This document shows positions 63,947 to 64,000 of a stretch of DNA of 64,000 nt, piece after piece. Position 1 is the first letter of the stretch, and every line of letters starts with the position of its first letter. The notes beneath the pieces were generated by a model that did no database searches, was not told the origin of the DNA, and saw only the letters and a list, made by a program, of their open reading frames with translations. The position numbers and the translations under genes were made by a program. Source of the DNA: DYJB01 sp963777165 (lineage in GTDB: Bacteria > Chloroflexota > Anaerolineae > Anaerolineales > E44-bin32); contig CAVZPO010000026.1 of NCBI GenBank assembly GCA_963777165.1, positions 199,271 to 263,270 of the forward strand, given 5' to 3'.

Positions 63947-64000
63947 CCACACGAGGCGCTGCAGGCGGGCGACGCCGCCAGCGCGAGATTGCGGCACAGG

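Noticed and set aside
1..64000. tRNA genes, CRISPR arrays, rRNA or insertion sequences
   Set aside because: I looked for T-arm sequences such as GGTTCGAATCC in both strands, repeated spacers and transposase motifs and saw none.

Overview
The window is a high-GC bacterial chromosome segment, densely packed and with no rRNA, tRNA, CRISPR array or insertion sequence that I could recognise. Gene content fits an Anaerolineae-like member of the Chloroflexota: a 'quinate 5-dehydrogenase'-type protein, a cytochrome bd-like oxidase subunit carrying a c-type haem motif, a RodZ-like/RimO pair, an LCP protein, many ECF-type and -10-box (TATAAT-like) promoters with very short leaders, and no LPS genes. 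The assignment is inferred from gene content, not from a marker phylogeny.

Layout. 1-5.4 kb: the end of a large secreted protein, a dodecin, a DUF1501/DUF1800 exported pair and a membrane protein. 6.0-8.5 kb: an ABC-2 type exporter. 8.7-10.7 kb (minus): two-subunit class I fumarase and a flavin/PPOX-fold protein. 10.8-13.2 kb: mutS2. 13.3-16.3 kb (minus): DUF1801 protein, small membrane proteins, rsgA and a CPBP protease remnant. 16.4-19.0 kb (minus): glycosyltransferase plus PLP decarboxylase. 19.4-23.4 kb (minus): DUF4349 lipoprotein, then a TolB-propeller anti-sigma-like protein and its ECF sigma factor. 23.9-25.6 kb: 3-methyladenine glycosylase, DinB-like protein, half-size chromate transporter. 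26.3-29.4 kb (minus): oligopeptidase B and a histone-H1-like/LysM fusion, surrounded by inverted repeats. 30-34.1 kb: phospholipase D-type protein, SRPBCC protein, HerA-like ATPase. 34.3-36.8 kb (minus): bd-like oxidase pair. 36.9-41.7 kb: DUF364 protein, then a tightly overlapped minus-strand set membrane protein-selA-M24 peptidase-tsaD. 41.8-45.2 kb: ABC-F protein and LCP cell-wall ligase. 45.3-51.1 kb (minus): PAP2 phosphatase, nucleotidyltransferase, alkyltransferase-like protein, quinate dehydrogenase-like, MFS exporter, nadE, Lgt-like. 51.5-57.8 kb: acetyltransferase-like, NfeD, slipin, GNAT, rplI, rodZ-like, rimO. 58.0-60.1 kb: DUF1232 protein, moaA with a structured leader, and a candidate structured RNA ahead of a small SWIM zinc-finger gene. 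60.2-63.9 kb: start of a surface-glycan cluster (three GT2 enzymes and a flippase-like membrane protein).

The most important caution is that about a dozen genes, including normally indispensable ones (tsaD, mutS2) and selA, are each broken by one frame change. Twelve of the thirteen changes I located have the same sense (one extra base, or equivalently two missing), only one has the opposite. I read these as base-insertion errors in the assembly rather than true pseudogenes, and I give full reconstructed spans for the genes. The most interesting biological candidates are the structured RNA at 59661-59760 with a near-consensus promoter and its own terminator, the moaA leader with mutually exclusive pairings, the H1-like/LysM fusion protein and the haem-c-bearing bd-like oxidase.
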